DNA of 64,000 nucleotides, from NCBI GenBank assembly GCA_001683895.1, contig LXQJ01000050.1:19569-83568 (forward strand). Direction: 5' to 3'. A model generated the notes under the pieces. It was not told where the DNA came from. It did no database searches and worked only from the letters and a program-made list of their open reading frames with translations. Of this stretch, positions 49,588 through 59,069 are shown piece after piece; the first letter of the stretch is position 1, and each line of letters starts with the position of its first letter. Source of the DNA: Luteimonas sp. ANT-B3E. Lineage in GTDB: Bacteria > Pseudomonadota > Gammaproteobacteria > Xanthomonadales > Xanthomonadaceae. A program made the position numbers and the translations under genes.

Positions 49588-50806
49588 GCGCTGGGACACG
49601 CTGCTGGTCAACGCCCGGCTGGCGACGCTGGACGGCGCGGGCGACGACGGCTTCGGGACCATCGACGATGGCGCTCTGGCCTGGCGCGACGGCACGCTGG
49701 CCTATGTCGGCGCACGAGAGGCGCTCCCAGCTGCGCCCGACGCGCTGGCCGACAGCGTCATCGACGCCGACGGCGACGTGGTCACGCCGGGGCTCATCGA
49801 TTGCCACACCCACGTCGTCTTCGGCGGCAACCGCGCGGCCGAGTTCGCGCAGCGGCTGCAGGGCGCGGAATACGAGGCGATCGCGCGCGCCGGTGGCGGC
49901 ATCGTGTCGACGGTGCGCGCCACCCGCGCCGCCGACGCCGACGCGCTGCTGGCGGCGTCGCTGCCGCGCGCCGCGGCGCTTCGCGCCGACGGCGTCACCA
50001 CTCTGGAGATCAAGTCCGGCTACGGCCTCGACGAGGCCACCGAGCGCCGCATGCTGGAGGTGGCGCGCCGCATCGGCCCCACACTGGGCATCGACGTGCT
50101 CACGAGCTACCTCGCGGCGCACGCGGTACCGCCGGAGTTCGCCACGCGCGGTGACGAATACATCGATGCGGTGGTCGACTGGCTGCCGCGGCTGCACAAG
50201 GACGGGCTGGTCGACGCCGTCGACGGGTTCTGCGAGCGCATCGCCTTCACCACGGATCAGGTACGCCGCGTATTCGACGCCGCCCGCGCGCTGGGCCTGC
50301 CGGTCAAGCTGCACGCCGACCAGCTGAGCGACGGCGGCGGCGCTGCACTGGTCGCTGAGTATCGCGGCCTGTCGGCCGACCACGTCGAGTACACGACGGT
50401 CACCGCAGTACGCGCGATGGCAGCCGCCGGGACGGTCGCGGTGCTGCTGCCCGGCGCATTCCACGTACTGCGCGAGACACAGCTGCCGCCGATCGCCGCC
50501 TTCCGCGCGCACGGCGTGCCGATGGCGGTGGCCACCGACTGCAATCCGGGCACCGCGCCGCTGCTGTCGCTGCGCCAGGCCATGCAGTTGGCGTGCACCC
50601 ACTTCCGGCTGTCGCCGGCGGAATCACTGCGCGGTGCCACCGTGCACGCAGCGCGCGCACTGGGGCTGCGGGACCGCGGGGCGCTGCGGGTCGGGATGCG
50701 GGCCGACGTCGTGCGCTGGCGCGTCCGCGAGCCCGAAGCCCTGTGTTACTGGCTTGGCGGCCAACTGGCGGTCGCGGTGTATGCCGCTGGACGGCAGGTG
50801 GCGTAA
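49568..50806 (+). CDS. hutI: imidazolonepropionase
   Basis: VVTPGLIDCHTHVVFGGNRAAEFAQRLQGAEYEAIARAGGGIVSTVRATR; LEIKSGYGLDEATERRMLEVARRI; VAVLLPGAFHVLRETQLPP; ATDCNPGTAP. Confidence 0.97.
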   Translation: MVAAVTERWDTLLVNARLATLDGAGDDGFGTIDDGALAWRDGTLAYVGAREALPAAPDALADSVIDADGDVVTPGLIDCHTHVVFGGNRAAEFAQRLQGAEYEAIARAGGGIVSTVRATRAADADALLAASLPRAAALRADGVTTLEIKSGYGLDEATERRMLEVARRIGPTLGIDVLTSYLAAHAVPPEFATRGDEYIDAVVDWLPRLHKDGLVDAVDGFCERIAFTTDQVRRVFDAARALGLPVKLHADQLSDGGGAALVAEYRGLSADHVEYTTVTAVRAMAAAGTVAVLLPGAFHVLRETQLPPIAAFRAHGVPMAVATDCNPGTAPLLSLRQAMQLACTHFRLSPAESLRGATVHAARALGLRDRGALRVGMRADVVRWRVREPEALCYWLGGQLAVAVYAAGRQVA

Positions 50807-50844
50807 GGCCGCACCCGGCGCGCGACCGGGGCCCAGACAGCAGA

Positions 50845-50866
50845 AAGCCCCGCTTGCGCAGGGCTT
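50845..50866. terminator. hairpin between convergent hutI and THX-like gene
   Basis: AAGCCC-cgcttgcgca-GGGCTT inverted repeat in an intergenic gap of about 80 nt. Confidence 0.6.
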
Positions 50867-50888
50867 CCGGATCGTGCGCCGCGGGGGC

Positions 50889-51095
50889 TCAGTCGCCCTT
50901 GGCGACGGTCTTCTTGGCCACGGCCTTCTTCGCCGGTGCCTTGGCGGTGGTGCTGGTCGAAGTCCGGGTCGCGGACTTCTTTGCGACCGGCGCTGTCGGT
51001 GCGCCAGAGGCCTTGGCGGTCGCCTGCGAACGGCTGTTGCCGTAGCTGGAGATGCTGCGCTTGCCCTTGGCGGTCTTGCGGTCGCCCTTGCCCAT
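50889..51095 (-). CDS. 30S ribosomal protein THX-like, with Ala/Lys-rich C-terminal extension
   Basis: MGKGDRKTAKGKRSISSYGNSR matches the THX core; tail ATRTSTSTTAKAPAKKAVAKKTVAKGD. Confidence 0.75.
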   Translation of the reverse strand: MGKGDRKTAKGKRSISSYGNSRSQATAKASGAPTAPVAKKSATRTSTSTTAKAPAKKAVAKKTVAKGD

Positions 51096-51168
51096 CGTGA
51101 ACTCCTGATCGTGATTGCGTGCCGGCGTGGGTGCGCGGCAGGGCGCGAATGCTAGCACGCAGGCCACA

Positions 51169-51573
51169 TCAGCGCGGCGGCGAAACCAGTGCGGCGTGCG
51201 TCTGGCGCAGGTTGACGAGGTGCGCGGCGGCCAGCAGGCCACCGCCCAGCGTCATGACCGCAGCGTGCATCCAGGTGTGGTCGTGCAGCGCGGTGAATGA
51301 TCCCAGCCACACCAGCGCCAGGCCCGGCACCAGCAGCGCCCACGCGCGGAAAGCGCGATGGCGCCGGTAGCCCATCGCCAGCGTGGTCAGGCCTAGGACA
51401 GTCGCAAACACGACGAACGCCTGGTCGATGTCGACCCAGCCACCCAGGCCCAGCCCCAGTGTGGGCAGCACTGCAAGCACAAGCGGAAACAGCGCGCAGT
51501 GCACGGCACAGATGAACGACGCGGCAAAGCCGACGCGATCGGCGCGGCGCAAGGCAGGACTGGGGTTGGACAT
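51169..51573 (-). CDS. MerC domain-containing membrane protein
   Basis: RADRVGFAASFICAVHCALFPLVLAVLPTLGLG; four-TM profile with conserved C-x2-HC. Confidence 0.83.
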   Translation of the reverse strand: MSNPSPALRRADRVGFAASFICAVHCALFPLVLAVLPTLGLGLGGWVDIDQAFVVFATVLGLTTLAMGYRRHRAFRAWALLVPGLALVWLGSFTALHDHTWMHAAVMTLGGGLLAAAHLVNLRQTHAALVSPPR

Positions 51574-51599
51574 GGCTTTCGGGGGGTGTTTTTGATTTC

Positions 51600-51617
51600 G
51601 AAACATTATAACATCTC
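51600..51617. promoter_or_regulatory. predicted Zur-box-like operator between merC-like gene and TonB receptor
   Basis: GAAACATTATAACATCTC (reverse strand GAGATGTTATAATGTTTC), an AT-rich near-palindrome resembling GAAATGTTATAnTATAACATTTC Zur sites. Confidence 0.6.
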
Positions 51618-51646
51618 GCAGCTCCCCCCATTCTAGCCCAGAGCCC

Positions 51647-53791
51647 ATGACCCGATCGTCCATCCGCCGCACCCCCCTGTTCCTCGCCCTCGCCTTCGTG
51701 ATGCTGCCGGCCGCCGCTCAGGAGGACCCGCGTCACGATGGCGTGGTCGACCTGTCGCAGGTAATCGTCCGCGCCAACCCGCTGTTGCGCACCGCCGAGG
51801 ACCTGACTCGCCCTGTCGAGGTGCTGGCCGGCGAGCAGCTCGATGCCGCCAAGGCGAACTCGCTCGGCGAGACCGTGTCGCGACTGCCCGGCGTGCAGTC
51901 CTCGTACTTCGGGCCCGGCGTCGGACGGCCGATCATCCGCGGCCTCGATGGCCCGCGCGTGCAGGTACTGAGCGACGGCCTGGCCTCGGGCGACGTGTCC
52001 ACCGTGAGCGTCGACCATGCGGTCACGCTGGAGCCGTTCCTCGCCGAGCAGATCGAGGTGCTCAAGGGCCCGGCGACCCTGCTCTACGGCAGTGGCGCGA
52101 TCGGCGGCGCGGTCAACGTCATCGACGGCCGCATCCCGGAGCGCGTGACCGCGCAGCCGCTGCAGGGTCGCGCGGAACTCCGCGCCGGCAGCGTCAACAA
52201 CGAGCGCACCGGCATGTTCCGCCTCGACGGCACCTCGGCGTCTGGCAACATGGTTTTCCACGCCGACGCGCTGCATCGCGAGACCGGCGACTACGACATC
52301 CCGGGCATGGCGATCGCGCATGGCGACCATGAGGATGAGGACGACGAGGACGGCGAGTCCGGCGTCCTGCGCAACAGCTTCGTGCGCACCGACAGCGGCG
52401 CGCTCGGCGTCTCGTACGTCGGCGACCGCGGCTTCATCGGTGTCGGCGCCAGCCTGTTCAACACCCGCTACGGCATCCCGGCAGGCGCCCACGAAGAGCA
52501 TGGCGACGAGGACCACGAGGAAGAAGATGAGGACGAAGAGCTCGTCAGCATCCGCATGGACCAGCGCCGCAGCGAGGTCCGTGGCGGCCTGGAGGACCTC
52601 GGCGTCTTCCAGTCACTGCGTTTCAAGGTCGCGAAAACCGATTACACGCACACCGAGTTCGAGGGCGACGAGGTCGGCACCGTCTTCGACAACGACTCGC
52701 TTGAGGGCCGCGTCGAGCTGGTGCATCAGGACTGGTCCGGTTGGGACGGCGCCTTTGGCGTGCAGGGCGTGCGCCGTGACTTCAACGCGGTGGGCGACGA
52801 GGCATTTGTCCCGGCGTCTGAAACCCGCGACCTTGGCGTCTTCTACATCGGCGAGCGCGCCTTCGGCGCAGTGAACCTGGAACTCGGCGCCCGCCACGAC
52901 CGCAACAAGATCGATGTCGATCCCGAGGAGGCGATCGGCGGCTCGCGTGATTTCAGCGCCACCAGCCTGTCGGCGGCGGCGCGCTGGAACCTGGGCGAAG
53001 ACTTCCACCTGTCGCTCGGCGTCGACCGTGCGCAGCGCACCCCGGTCGCCGAGGAGCTTTACTCGGAGGGGCTGCACGTGGCCACAAACAGCTTCGAATT
53101 CGGCAACCCCGACCTCGACGTGGAGACCGCCAACCGCGCCGAGATTGGCGCCCATTGGCACCCAGGCCCGCTGCGCGTCAGCGCATCGCTGTACCAGGTG
53201 CGCTTCGACGACTTCATCTACCTTGCCGACACCGGCATCGAGGAGGACGGCTCGCCGGCCCGGGTGTGGAACCAGTCCGACGCGCGCTTCACCGGCGGCG
53301 AGATCGACGTGCAGTGGACGTTCCTTCAGAACGACACCGGTCGCTGGAGCGCGCGTGCTTTTGGCGACATGGTCCGCGGCAAGCTGACCGGCAGCGGTAT
53401 GCGCGAAGTGGCGTTCGCGATCGAAGAGGACGGCGAGGTCGAGGAGTTCATCGGCCAGATCGCCCTCGACGGCAACCTGCCGCGCATTGCGCCGTCGCGA
53501 CTCGGTGCCGAACTCGCCTGGGCGGGTAGCCAGTGGCGCGCGGGCATCGGCGCCATCCGCCATGCGAAGCAGGACGATGTCGCCGCGTTCGAGGAGCAGA
53601 CCGCCGGCTACACGCTGGTCAATGCCAACCTCGCCTGGCACCTAGACACCGCTGGCGGCAATGCGCTGGAGCTGTTTGTCGACGGCACCAATCTGCTCGA
53701 CAAGGAGGCGCGCCCGCACACGTCTTTTCTCAAGAGCGTAGCGCCCCTGCCGGGCCGCGGAGTCTCCGCCGGCATCCGCGTCTTCTTCTAA
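51647..53791 (+). CDS. znuD: TonB-dependent receptor, ZnuD-like (predicted zinc uptake)
   Basis: Plug domain (ETVSRLPGVQSSYFGPGVGRPIIRGLDGPRVQVLSDGLASGDVS...GPATLLYGSGAIGGAVNVIDGRIPE), His/Asp/Glu-rich loops (HGDHEDEDDEDGE; HEEHGDEDHEEEDEDEE), C-terminal GRGVSAGIRVFF. Confidence 0.88.
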   Translation: MTRSSIRRTPLFLALAFVMLPAAAQEDPRHDGVVDLSQVIVRANPLLRTAEDLTRPVEVLAGEQLDAAKANSLGETVSRLPGVQSSYFGPGVGRPIIRGLDGPRVQVLSDGLASGDVSTVSVDHAVTLEPFLAEQIEVLKGPATLLYGSGAIGGAVNVIDGRIPERVTAQPLQGRAELRAGSVNNERTGMFRLDGTSASGNMVFHADALHRETGDYDIPGMAIAHGDHEDEDDEDGESGVLRNSFVRTDSGALGVSYVGDRGFIGVGASLFNTRYGIPAGAHEEHGDEDHEEEDEDEELVSIRMDQRRSEVRGGLEDLGVFQSLRFKVAKTDYTHTEFEGDEVGTVFDNDSLEGRVELVHQDWSGWDGAFGVQGVRRDFNAVGDEAFVPASETRDLGVFYIGERAFGAVNLELGARHDRNKIDVDPEEAIGGSRDFSATSLSAAARWNLGEDFHLSLGVDRAQRTPVAEELYSEGLHVATNSFEFGNPDLDVETANRAEIGAHWHPGPLRVSASLYQVRFDDFIYLADTGIEEDGSPARVWNQSDARFTGGEIDVQWTFLQNDTGRWSARAFGDMVRGKLTGSGMREVAFAIEEDGEVEEFIGQIALDGNLPRIAPSRLGAELAWAGSQWRAGIGAIRHAKQDDVAAFEEQTAGYTLVNANLAWHLDTAGGNALELFVDGTNLLDKEARPHTSFLKSVAPLPGRGVSAGIRVFF

Positions 53792-53863
53792 AAGCACGCA
53801 TCGCTCACCCGCTCCACTGGAATCCAGACCAAGAACCGTCAAACGGTCATCTATGATCCTCGC

Positions 53864-53919
53864 TGCCGCGAAGGTCCGCCGCGCTCCCCGCGTGCCGGAC
53901 CGACGCGGCATCTTTTTTT
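53864..53919 (+). terminator. Rho-independent terminator downstream of znuD-like gene
   Basis: TGCCGCG-aa-GGTCCG...CGGACC-ga-CGCGGCA long stem followed by TCTTTTTTT. Confidence 0.88.
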
Positions 53920-53958
53920 GCCCGCGCTGCAGGCGGCTGCCGTGTTCCCCTCAGCCTC

Positions 53959-54450
53959 TCAGCGCGCGGCGCACGCCGCGCACAGCCCGTGCACTTCCAG
54001 CGTCTGCGCCTGCGGCACGAACCCGAGCGCGCGGGCGCGCGCATCCAGCGCCTTCACCACCGCCTCGTCCTCGAGCTCGACCGCGCTGTGGCAGCTGTCG
54101 CAGATCAGGAACGGCACCGAATGCTGCGCGGTATCCGGGTGGTGACAGGCCACAAAGGCATTGACCGACTGCAGTTTGTGGATGAAGCCGTTGGCCAGCA
54201 GGAAATCCAGCGCACGGTAGACGGTCGGCGGCGCCGCGGCGCCCGGACCCTCGCCGTCGCGCACAAGATCCAGCAGTTCGTAGGCCTTGATCGGCGCACC
54301 GGCGTCGGCGATGAAGCCGAGCACGCGGGCGCGGATCGGCGTCAGCCGCAGCCCGCGCTCGACACAGGCGCGCTCCACCGCTGCAACGAAGCTCGCGCCG
54401 TCGTGGACATGGTGGCGCGGAGCGGTGCAGGCATGGGATGTCTTCGGCAT
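53959..54450 (-). CDS. zur: Fur-family transcriptional repressor, Zur-like
   Basis: RLTPIRARVLGFIADAGAPIKAYELLDLVRD, PPTVYRALDFLLANGFIHKLQSVNAFVAC, FLICDSCHSAVELED, HGLCAACAA. Confidence 0.88.
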   Translation of the reverse strand: MPKTSHACTAPRHHVHDGASFVAAVERACVERGLRLTPIRARVLGFIADAGAPIKAYELLDLVRDGEGPGAAAPPTVYRALDFLLANGFIHKLQSVNAFVACHHPDTAQHSVPFLICDSCHSAVELEDEAVVKALDARARALGFVPQAQTLEVHGLCAACAAR

Positions 54451-54481
54451 GGATGGATCATGGTGGCAAGGCGCCGCCGAC

Positions 54482-55903
54482 TCAACCGGTGCCCTCGTCG
54501 GCGGCCGCCGTAATGAGCGACATCGCGGTGTCAATGCGCGTCAACGCCTGCTCGCGCCCTGCCAGATAGACCGTGTGCGCGATGTCCGGACTGACCTGGG
54601 TACCAGTGATCGCCACGCGCAGCGGCTGCGCCACCTTGCCCATGCCCAGGCCGCTGGCGGCCACCACATCGTGGAACGCGGCGTCGATGGCCGCGACGGT
54701 CCACGCCGGCAGTGCCGCGAAGCGCGCGCGCGCATCGGCGAGCGCGGCGAGCGACTCCGGCTTCAGGTGCCTGGCGACCGCCTTGTCGTCGTACGCCGAC
54801 AGCGGCTGGAACCACACCGCCGCGCGCTCGGCCATTTCGGCCAGCGTCTGCACGCGCTCGCGCAGCGCCAGCACCACGTCGGCGGCGGACGGCCCGGCGG
54901 AGAGGTCGTAGCCGCGCGCGCGCAGGTGCCAGTCGAGGTGTACCGCGACCGCGGCAGGGTCATCTGACTTGAGGTACTGCTGGTTGAGCCAGCCGAGCTT
55001 GGCCATGTCCAGCCGCGCGGCCTTGGCGTTGACGTCGGCGAGGTCGAACAGCTGCCGCATCTCGTCGACCGAGAAGATCTCCTGGTCGCCGTGCGACCAG
55101 CCCAGCCGCACGAGGTAGTTCAGCAGCGCGTGCGGCAGGTAGCCGGCGTCGCGGTACTGCATCACGTCGGCGGCGCCAGTGCGCTTGGACAGCTTGGCGC
55201 CGTGCTCGTCGAGGATCATCGGCAGGTGCGAGAACGCCGGCACCCCGGCGCCGAGCGCGTGGTAGATGTTGATCTGCCGCGGCGTGTTGTTGACGTGGTC
55301 GTCGCCGCGGACAACGTCGGTGATGCCCATGTCCAGGTCGTCGACGACGACCGCGAAGTTGTACGTCGCGTAGCCGTCGGGACGGAAGATCACCAGATCG
55401 TCGAGCTCGCTGTTGGCGATCTCGATCCGCCCCTTGACCTTGTCGTCCCAGGCAACCGTGCCCTCCAGCGGATTCTTCAGGCGGATGACGCGGTCCGGAT
55501 CGTCGCGTCGGGGCTCGTTGCGCTCGCGGTATGCCCCGTTGTAGCGCGGCTTGGCGCCGGCGGCCATGGCGGCCTCCCGCATGGCCTCCAGCTCGGCCTT
55601 GGATTCGTATGCGTAATAGGCCTGCCCGTTGGCAACCAGCTGCTCGGCGACTGCGCGGTAGCGGTCCAGCCGATGGGTCTGGTAGACCGGGCCCTCGTCG
55701 TAGTCCAGCCCCAGCCAGTCCATCGCCTCGAGGATCGCGTCGATCGCGGCCTGGGTGCTGCGCTCGCGGTCGGTGTCTTCGATGCGCAGGATGCACTGCC
55801 CGCCGCGGCGCCGCGCCTCGAGCCAGCAGTACAGCGCGGTGCGCGCGCCACCGATGTGCAGGTAGCCGGTGGGGCTGGGGGCGAAGCGGGTGCGGCAGGA
55901 CAT
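54482..55903 (-). CDS. gltX: glutamate--tRNA ligase
   Basis: [52 protein letters not shown] (KMSKS-like). Confidence 0.97.
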   Translation of the reverse strand: MSCRTRFAPSPTGYLHIGGARTALYCWLEARRRGGQCILRIEDTDRERSTQAAIDAILEAMDWLGLDYDEGPVYQTHRLDRYRAVAEQLVANGQAYYAYESKAELEAMREAAMAAGAKPRYNGAYRERNEPRRDDPDRVIRLKNPLEGTVAWDDKVKGRIEIANSELDDLVIFRPDGYATYNFAVVVDDLDMGITDVVRGDDHVNNTPRQINIYHALGAGVPAFSHLPMILDEHGAKLSKRTGAADVMQYRDAGYLPHALLNYLVRLGWSHGDQEIFSVDEMRQLFDLADVNAKAARLDMAKLGWLNQQYLKSDDPAAVAVHLDWHLRARGYDLSAGPSAADVVLALRERVQTLAEMAERAAVWFQPLSAYDDKAVARHLKPESLAALADARARFAALPAWTVAAIDAAFHDVVAASGLGMGKVAQPLRVAITGTQVSPDIAHTVYLAGREQALTRIDTAMSLITAAADEGTG

Positions 55904-55959
55904 GCGGGGGCTCGCGGCGCGGCGGGGACGGCATGTTACCGGACGGCTAGAATCCGCCA

Positions 55960-56685
55960 ATGGCGACGCTCTTCATCTCCGACCTGCATCTGGACGCGGC
56001 GCGGCCGCACGCCACCGAGATGTTTGCGGCGTTTGTCGACGGAGCCGCGCGTGGCGCCGAGGCGCTGTACATCCTCGGCGACCTGTTCGAGGCCTGGGTC
56101 GGCGACGACGACCCCTCGCCCGTCGGCGCGCTCGTCGCCGGGCGCCTGCGTGCGCTGGCCGACAGCGGCGTCGCGGTGTTCTTCATGCACGGCAACCGCG
56201 ACTTCCTGGTGGGCCCCGATTTCGCCAACCGCGCCGGCATGACGCTGCTGCACGACCCGTCGCAGCTGACGCTGCACGGCCGAGGCATCGCGCTGATGCA
56301 CGGCGACACGCTGTGCATCGACGATGCGCAGTACCAGGCGTTCCGCCGTCAGACCCGCCACCCGGACTGGCAGGCCCGATTCCTGGCGCAGCCACTGTCC
56401 GCACGGCGGGCCTTCGCGGAAGCCGCGCGCAGCGCGAGCGCGCAGCGCCAGGGTGCGCTGCGCGAAGCCGGCACGATGGAAGCAATCACCGACGTCTCGC
56501 CGATCGCCGTCGCCGAGGCCTTCGCGCGCACTGGCGCGGCGGTGCTGGTCCACGGTCATACCCATCGCCCCGCGATCCACCATGACGGCGGCCGCACCCG
56601 CGTGGTGCTGGGCGACTGGTATGAGCAGGGCTCGGTGCTGCACGTGGACGCGCACGGAATGGGGCTCGACGCGCTCCCGGCGTGA
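55960..56685 (+). CDS. lpxH: UDP-2,3-diacylglucosamine diphosphatase
   Basis: [92 protein letters not shown]. Confidence 0.96.
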   Translation: MATLFISDLHLDAARPHATEMFAAFVDGAARGAEALYILGDLFEAWVGDDDPSPVGALVAGRLRALADSGVAVFFMHGNRDFLVGPDFANRAGMTLLHDPSQLTLHGRGIALMHGDTLCIDDAQYQAFRRQTRHPDWQARFLAQPLSARRAFAEAARSASAQRQGALREAGTMEAITDVSPIAVAEAFARTGAAVLVHGHTHRPAIHHDGGRTRVVLGDWYEQGSVLHVDAHGMGLDALPA

Positions 56686-56706
56686 CCCGGCATCCGGCAT
56701 CGCGCC

Positions 56707-57522
56707 CTAGATCGAAAGATCCTGCAGCGCGCGCAGCTCGTCGGCGCTGAACCCGGCGGCGCTGCGCGCGTCGAGGTTGAACGGGCCGCGCAGCGCCCCC
56801 CGCGCGTAGTCGTCCAGCAGCGCGCGGAACCGCGGCTCCGGCGCGATGCCTGCGCGTGCGCAGCACCAGCGGAACCAGCGGCTGCCGGCAGCGACGTGCG
56901 CCACCTCCTCGTCCAGGATCACCGCCAGGATGCCGGCGGTGGCGTCGTCGCCCAGACCACGCAGGCGGTCGATCATCCCTGGCGTCACGTCGAGGCCGCG
57001 GGCCTCCAGGACCCGCGGCACCAGCGCCATCCGCGCGATGACATCTCCCGCGGTCTGCTCGGCCATCTCCCACAGGCCGTTGTGGGCATCGAAATCGCCG
57101 TAGTCGTGCCCAAGCGCCTGCAGCCGCGTGCGCAGCATGGAGAAGTGCCGCGCCTCGTCGGCCGCGATGCCGACCCAGTCGGCGTAGTACGCATCGGGCA
57201 TGCCGCGGAAGCGGTAGACCGCGTCCCAGCCAAGGTCGATGGCGTTGAACTCGATGTGCGCGATGGCATGCACGAACGCGGCGCGGCCCACCGCACTGCC
57301 GAGGCCGCGCTGCGGCAGCGATCGCGGCGGCACCCGCGCCGGGCGCGCCGGGCGCCCGGGCATCGCGATCGGCCGCGGCGCCGGCGCGTCGGGGTCGATC
57401 GCCAGCCGGCCCGCGGCGAAGGCCGCAGCAGCGGCGGCGGTCGTGGCGACCTTGGCGTCAGCTGATGCGGCGTCCAGGCAGGCGCGCGCGGCGTCGAACA
57501 GCGACCCGCCGTCCACGCTCAC
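56707..57522 (-). CDS. DUF455 family (ferritin-like) protein
   Basis: [113 protein letters not shown] start overlaps purF stop. Confidence 0.9.
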   Translation of the reverse strand: MSVDGGSLFDAARACLDAASADAKVATTAAAAAAFAAGRLAIDPDAPAPRPIAMPGRPARPARVPPRSLPQRGLGSAVGRAAFVHAIAHIEFNAIDLGWDAVYRFRGMPDAYYADWVGIAADEARHFSMLRTRLQALGHDYGDFDAHNGLWEMAEQTAGDVIARMALVPRVLEARGLDVTPGMIDRLRGLGDDATAGILAVILDEEVAHVAAGSRWFRWCCARAGIAPEPRFRALLDDYARGALRGPFNLDARSAAGFSADELRALQDLSI

Positions 57523-58991
57523 GACGCCACGCGGCGCTTGCGCTTGGCCTCGTCGGAGCGCAGCTGCTGGATGCGCTCGAAATAACCCGGTTCGATGCCG
57601 GTCACGTACTCGCCGCTGAAGCACGAGCTGTCGAACTTCCGGCCCGGGAACTTCGGCCCGGCGACCGCCGATTCGAGATCCACGAGGTCCTGGTAGACCA
57701 GCCAGTCGCAGCCCAGGAACGCCTCGATCTCGGACTCGCTGCGGCCGTTGGCCACCAGCTCGTCGACCGACGGCATATCGATGCCGTAGATGTTGGGGTA
57801 GCGCACCGGCGGCGCCGCGGACGCCAGGTAGACCTTGCGCGCGCCGGCGTCGCGCGCCATCTGCACGATCTGCTTCGATGTCGTGCCGCGCACGATCGAA
57901 TCGTCGACCAGCAGCACCACGCGGTTGCGGAATTCCAGCGGGATCGGGTTGAGCTTGCGCTTCACCGACTTCGCGCGCTCGCCCTGCCCCGGCATGATGA
58001 AGGTGCGGCCGACATAGCGGTTCTTGATGAAGCCCTCGCGGTACTTCACGTCAAGCACGTTGGCGATCTCGAGCGCGGAGTCGCGCGAGGTGTCCGGGAT
58101 CGGGATCACCACGTCGATGTCGTGGTCCGGGCGCAGGCGCAGGATCTTCTCGCCCAGCGTCACGCCCATCCGCATCCGCGCCTTGTGCACCGAGATGTCC
58201 TCCATCATCGAGTCGGGACGCGCGAAGTACACGTACTCGAAGATGCACGGCGCGCGCTCCTGCGGCGCGGCGCACGCGCGGTGATGCAACTCGCCGCGCG
58301 GCGTGACCACGATGCCTTCGCCCGGGGCGACGTCGCGCAGGTGCTCGAAACCGAGGATGTCGAGCGCCACCGACTCCGACGCGATCGCGTACTCCGTGCC
58401 CTCGGGCGTGACCCGGCGGCCGAGCACCAGCGGGCGGATGCCGTGCGGGTCGCGGAAGCCGACCAGGCCCAGCCCCAGCACCGTCGCCACTGCGGCATAG
58501 CCGCCCCTGGCACGGCGGTTGACGCCCTCGATGGCGCGGAACGCCGCCTCCGGGGTCAGCGCCTGGCTGCGGTCGAGCTCGTGCGCGAAGACGTTGAGCA
58601 GCACCTCGGAATCGGAGTCGGTGTTGATGTTGCGGCGGTCGGTCTCGAACACCTCGCGGCGCAGCGCGTCGGTGTTGATCAGGTTGCCGTTATGCGCCAG
58701 CGCGATTCCGTAGGGCGAGTTGACGTAGAACGGCTGCGCCTCGTCGCTGCCCTCGCTGCCGGCGGTGGGGTAGCGGCAGTGGGCGATGCCCACGCGACCT
58801 TCCAGCAGCGACATCGCGCGCGCGTCGAAGACGTCGCGCGCCAGGCCGTTGCCCTTGTGCACGCGCAGCTGGGTGCCGTTGGCGGTGGCGATGCCCGCTG
58901 CGTCCTGCCCCCGGTGCTGGAGCACGGTCAGGCCGTCGTACAGCGCGGCGGCGACTTCGGAGGTGGCGACGATGCCGACGATGCCGCACAT
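57519..58991 (-). CDS. purF: amidophosphoribosyltransferase
   Basis: [86 protein letters not shown]. Confidence 0.98.
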   Translation of the reverse strand: MCGIVGIVATSEVAAALYDGLTVLQHRGQDAAGIATANGTQLRVHKGNGLARDVFDARAMSLLEGRVGIAHCRYPTAGSEGSDEAQPFYVNSPYGIALAHNGNLINTDALRREVFETDRRNINTDSDSEVLLNVFAHELDRSQALTPEAAFRAIEGVNRRARGGYAAVATVLGLGLVGFRDPHGIRPLVLGRRVTPEGTEYAIASESVALDILGFEHLRDVAPGEGIVVTPRGELHHRACAAPQERAPCIFEYVYFARPDSMMEDISVHKARMRMGVTLGEKILRLRPDHDIDVVIPIPDTSRDSALEIANVLDVKYREGFIKNRYVGRTFIMPGQGERAKSVKRKLNPIPLEFRNRVVLLVDDSIVRGTTSKQIVQMARDAGARKVYLASAAPPVRYPNIYGIDMPSVDELVANGRSESEIEAFLGCDWLVYQDLVDLESAVAGPKFPGRKFDSSCFSGEYVTGIEPGYFERIQQLRSDEAKRKRRVAS

Positions 58992-59069
58992 GGCGTGGGA
59001 GTCCCGTGTTTGGAGCGGTGGTGCGCGCGGCACCCGGCGGGCGACGCGTGGCGCGGAAAGCGGCAGGCG

